33,668 bases of DNA from assembly GCA_964405375.1 (NCBI GenBank), contig CAYONQ010000021.1, positions 1 to 33,668 of the forward strand, written 5' to 3'. The stretch is from CAYONQ01 sp964405375 (GTDB taxonomy: Bacteria; Planctomycetota; Phycisphaerae; Sedimentisphaerales; Anaerobacaceae). Under the pieces are notes generated by a model. The model ran no database searches, was not told where the DNA came from, and saw only the letters and a list, made by a program, of their open reading frames with translations. This document shows positions 31,821 through 33,668 of the stretch, piece by piece. How positions within the stretch are numbered: the stretch's first letter is position 1; every line of letters begins with the position of its first letter. A program made the translations under genes and the position numbers.

Positions 31821-32026
31821 CTCAAACTGACCATTGGTCAGTTTGAAAATGTAAAAATCAAAGTGCAAAATGCAAAATTGCGGAATCCCGCCCTCCTCAC
31901 GGAGGGCGGGATAGCTGTTTTATTATATTTTATGAGCAACATAATGAATTGTCAAAAATTGACTTACGTTTAACCCACCCCTCGGAGGGGTGGGTTAAAC
32001 ATTTGCTACGAATCGGTCAGTTTGAA
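31821..32026 (+). mobile_element. 206-bp MITE-like element with TIRs, between the LarA-like and AOR genes
   Basis: Left end CTCAAACTGACC (31821) starts a palindrome to 31846. An A-rich module with TAAAAATCAAAGTGCAAAA follows. Then come a perfect 10-bp hairpin CCCGCCCTCC-TCAC-GGAGGGCGGG (31887-31910) and a 15-bp stem with loop CGG (31968-32000; arms GTTTAACCCACCCCT and AGGGGTGGGTTAAAC). The right end is CGGTCAGTTTGAA (32014-32026). Flanks TTGACAA (31814-31820) and TTAACAA (32027-32033) match at 6 of 7 bases, consistent with an older 7-bp target duplication that includes the LarA-like stop codon. Confidence 0.75.
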
Positions 32027-32055
32027 TTAACAAGTATTATTGAGGTGGACGAAAG

Positions 32056-33668
32056 GTGAAGGGGTTTTTTAGCAGGATACTTCGGATTGACCTTTCTGAA
32101 CGGCGGTTCAGTTATGAGGGTGTCGGCGATGAGGTTCTGAGCGGGACGTTGGGCGGTAAGGGGTTGGGCGGGTATCTTCTGATGAAGGAAAATCCTGTTG
32201 GGGTGGAGCCGTTTTCGGCGGAGAATGTCTTTGTGATTGCCGTGGGGCCGATTACAGGGACGAAGATGTGGAGTCAGTCGAGGTTTGGGGTTTTCTCGAA
32301 GAGCCCTGCTACGGGCGGATATGGTGAGTCTTATTGCGGCGGGGCGCTTGCGCCGAAGATTAAGGGCTGTGGTGTTGATGCAATTATTCTGGAAGGTAAA
32401 TGCGAGAGGTTATCTTATCTTGTGATTGACGGAAATGGAGTCGGTTTTCGGGATGCATCGGAGCTTGCCGGTAAGGATACAGTTGAAAGTGAAGAGTATA
32501 TCCTGGGGCAGGCGCCGGATGGGGCCGGTGCTATGACGATAGGGCCTGCGGGAGAGAACGGGGTGGTGTTTGCGTGTATAAAGGTGGACAAATGGCGCAG
32601 TCTCGGCCGCGGCGGGATGGGGGCGGTGCTGGGCGCCAAGAATGTGAAGGGGATTGCGTTTGCGGGGACGAAGAAATGCGAGATAGCGGACGAAGGGCTG
32701 CTTAAGAAGGTGATTAAGGACGTGGCTAAAAAGGGGAAAGAGTCGCCGGTTACGAAGAAGTATCAGCAGTTAGGCACGCCGATGCAGGTTGCGGTGACGA
32801 ATGCGCAGAACTGCTTTCCGACGAGGTACTGGCAGTCGGGTCATTTTGAGAAGGCCGACAGTATATCGGCTGACTATATGCAGCAAAATTTCGAGATTAA
32901 GCCGAAGAGCTGCCCGAACTGTTTTCTGAACTGCACGAAGAGCTCTCGCATCAAGCACGGCAGGCACAAGGGGCTGGAATTAGATGGGCCGGAGTTCGAG
33001 ACGATATACGCTATCGGCGGGCTTAACGCTATCGAAGGGCTTGAAGAGGTGGCGTGGCTGAATGTTGTCTGCGATAAGTTGGGTATCGATACTATGAGTG
33101 CGGGGAATATCTCTTCGTTTGCGATAGAGGCGTGTAAGAGGGGTAAGATTGATTTTGCGATAGACTATAACCAGCCGGGGCGGGTGGCGGAGCTTTACGG
33201 GCTTATCGCCGCGAATGAAGGTGTTGGTGCGCTATTGGGCAAAGGGATAAGGTATGCGGCGGCGGAGTTAGGGCTGGAAGATATTGCGATACACGTGAAG
33301 GGATTGGAGCCGGCGGGGTTCGACCCGCGGGTCTTGAAAGGGATGGGGCTTGCGTACGCGGTTGCTGCGCGTGGTGCGTGTCACCTGCGGGGGACGTTCT
33401 ACAAGGCGGAATTGGCCGGCGAGATTGATAAGAATCAAATCGAGGGCAAAGCGAAACTGATGATAGACTATGAGGACCGTGCGGCGATTTTCGACTCGCT
33501 GATTCTGTGCAGGTTTTATCGCGACTTTATTCTGTGGGATGGATTGGCGGAGATTATCGAGGCGACGACGGGGATGACATTTGGCAAAGAGAAACTCGAG
33601 ATTCTGGCGAACGATATTACGCAGCGGACGCGCGAATATAACAGGCGAGAGGGGTTAGACAGCTCCAC
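32056..33668 (+). CDS. aor: Aldehyde ferredoxin oxidoreductase (tungsten-type), C-terminus off the edge
   Basis: GTG at 32056 with a GAGGTGG site opens a frame of 537 complete codons that runs off the window. The protein oxidises aldehydes to acids with ferredoxin, using a tungstopterin and a 4Fe-4S cluster. The pterin-binding segment SLGRGGMGAVLGAKNVKGI is near residue 180. The cluster ligands are Cys286, Cys289 and Cys293 (SCPNCFLNCTKSS), with the fourth probably Cys485 in LILCRFYRDF. This spacing matches Pyrococcus AOR (288, 291, 295, 494 as I recall it). Its place behind a dehydrogenase and a LarA-like isomerase suggests a shared aldehyde or hydroxyacid pathway. Confidence 0.95.
   Translation, partial: MKGFFSRILRIDLSERRFSYEGVGDEVLSGTLGGKGLGGYLLMKENPVGVEPFSAENVFVIAVGPITGTKMWSQSRFGVFSKSPATGGYGESYCGGALAPKIKGCGVDAIILEGKCERLSYLVIDGNGVGFRDASELAGKDTVESEEYILGQAPDGAGAMTIGPAGENGVVFACIKVDKWRSLGRGGMGAVLGAKNVKGIAFAGTKKCEIADEGLLKKVIKDVAKKGKESPVTKKYQQLGTPMQVAVTNAQNCFPTRYWQSGHFEKADSISADYMQQNFEIKPKSCPNCFLNCTKSSRIKHGRHKGLELDGPEFETIYAIGGLNAIEGLEEVAWLNVVCDKLGIDTMSAGNISSFAIEACKRGKIDFAIDYNQPGRVAELYGLIAANEGVGALLGKGIRYAAAELGLEDIAIHVKGLEPAGFDPRVLKGMGLAYAVAARGACHLRGTFYKAELAGEIDKNQIEGKAKLMIDYEDRAAIFDSLILCRFYRDFILWDGLAEIIEATTGMTFGKEKLEILANDITQRTREYNRREGLDSS

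Noticed and set aside
1..33668. tRNA or rRNA genes
   Set aside because: By-eye scan for T-loop and acceptor patterns found only matches inside protein genes.

Overview
The window looks like a chromosomal segment of a Planctomycetota bacterium, probably Phycisphaerae or a Sedimentisphaerales-like anaerobe. This rests on a large secreted protein with a planctomycete-style dockerin C-terminus (about 23.5-26.4 kb), a PEP-CTERM protein, multi-domain FN3/PKD secreted proteins, LolA-like and LptC-like envelope proteins, and a tungsten-type aldehyde ferredoxin oxidoreductase. The assignment is inferred from protein style only. No rRNA or tRNA gene was recognised.

Layout. 1-2.5 kb: an edge-truncated minus-strand secreted FN3/PKD protein with a promoter, a long leader and a possible leader ORF. 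2.5-5.1 kb: ComEC/Rec2 DNA-uptake channel carrying two in-frame repeat-derived insertions. 5.1-8.3 kb, all minus strand: two MNT-HEPN nucleotidyltransferase modules (one HEPN truncated) flanking an OmpA-like lipoprotein and a prepilin peptidase. 8.5-10.3 kb: a decaying accessory patch with a lipoprotein gene stopped just after its lipobox and an FRG-domain gene split by a 159-bp mobile element with 13-bp terminal inverted repeats and a perfect 7-bp target duplication. 10.3-14.3 kb: core genes argG, ftsY and a dnaA with a TTG start and no usual dnaA neighbours. 14.3-20.7 kb: PEP-CTERM protein, family-4-like uracil-DNA glycosylase, two glutamate dehydrogenases of different subfamilies, a divergent LysR regulator and a HAD phosphatase. 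20.7-26.4 kb: envelope and secreted proteins separated by about 1 kb of polypurine and repeat DNA. 26.5-28 kb: REP-like palindromes, a broken RAYT (Y1 tyrosine) transposase, an unexplained stretch ending in a strong terminator, and more repeats. 28-33.7 kb: a co-directional set of glycosyltransferase, iron alcohol dehydrogenase, LarA-like nickel-pincer isomerase homologue and a truncated aldehyde ferredoxin oxidoreductase, with hairpin-rich repeats in its gaps.

The most unusual content is a dispersed, modular, hairpin-rich repeat family. It shares the palindrome CTCAAACTGACC/GGTCAGTTTGAG, A-rich CAAAAATCAAAG modules and short GC hairpins whose stems differ by compensated changes. Two copies have mobile-element ends: 9628-9786 (perfect 7-bp duplication) and 31821-32026 (6 of 7). 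Related or similar simple repeats lie in gaps between genes and in frame inside comEC and the prepilin peptidase gene. Three accessory genes carry single in-frame stops, consistent with decay. The likely metabolic unit is the right-hand dehydrogenase/isomerase/AOR set; its substrate cannot be read from the sequence.
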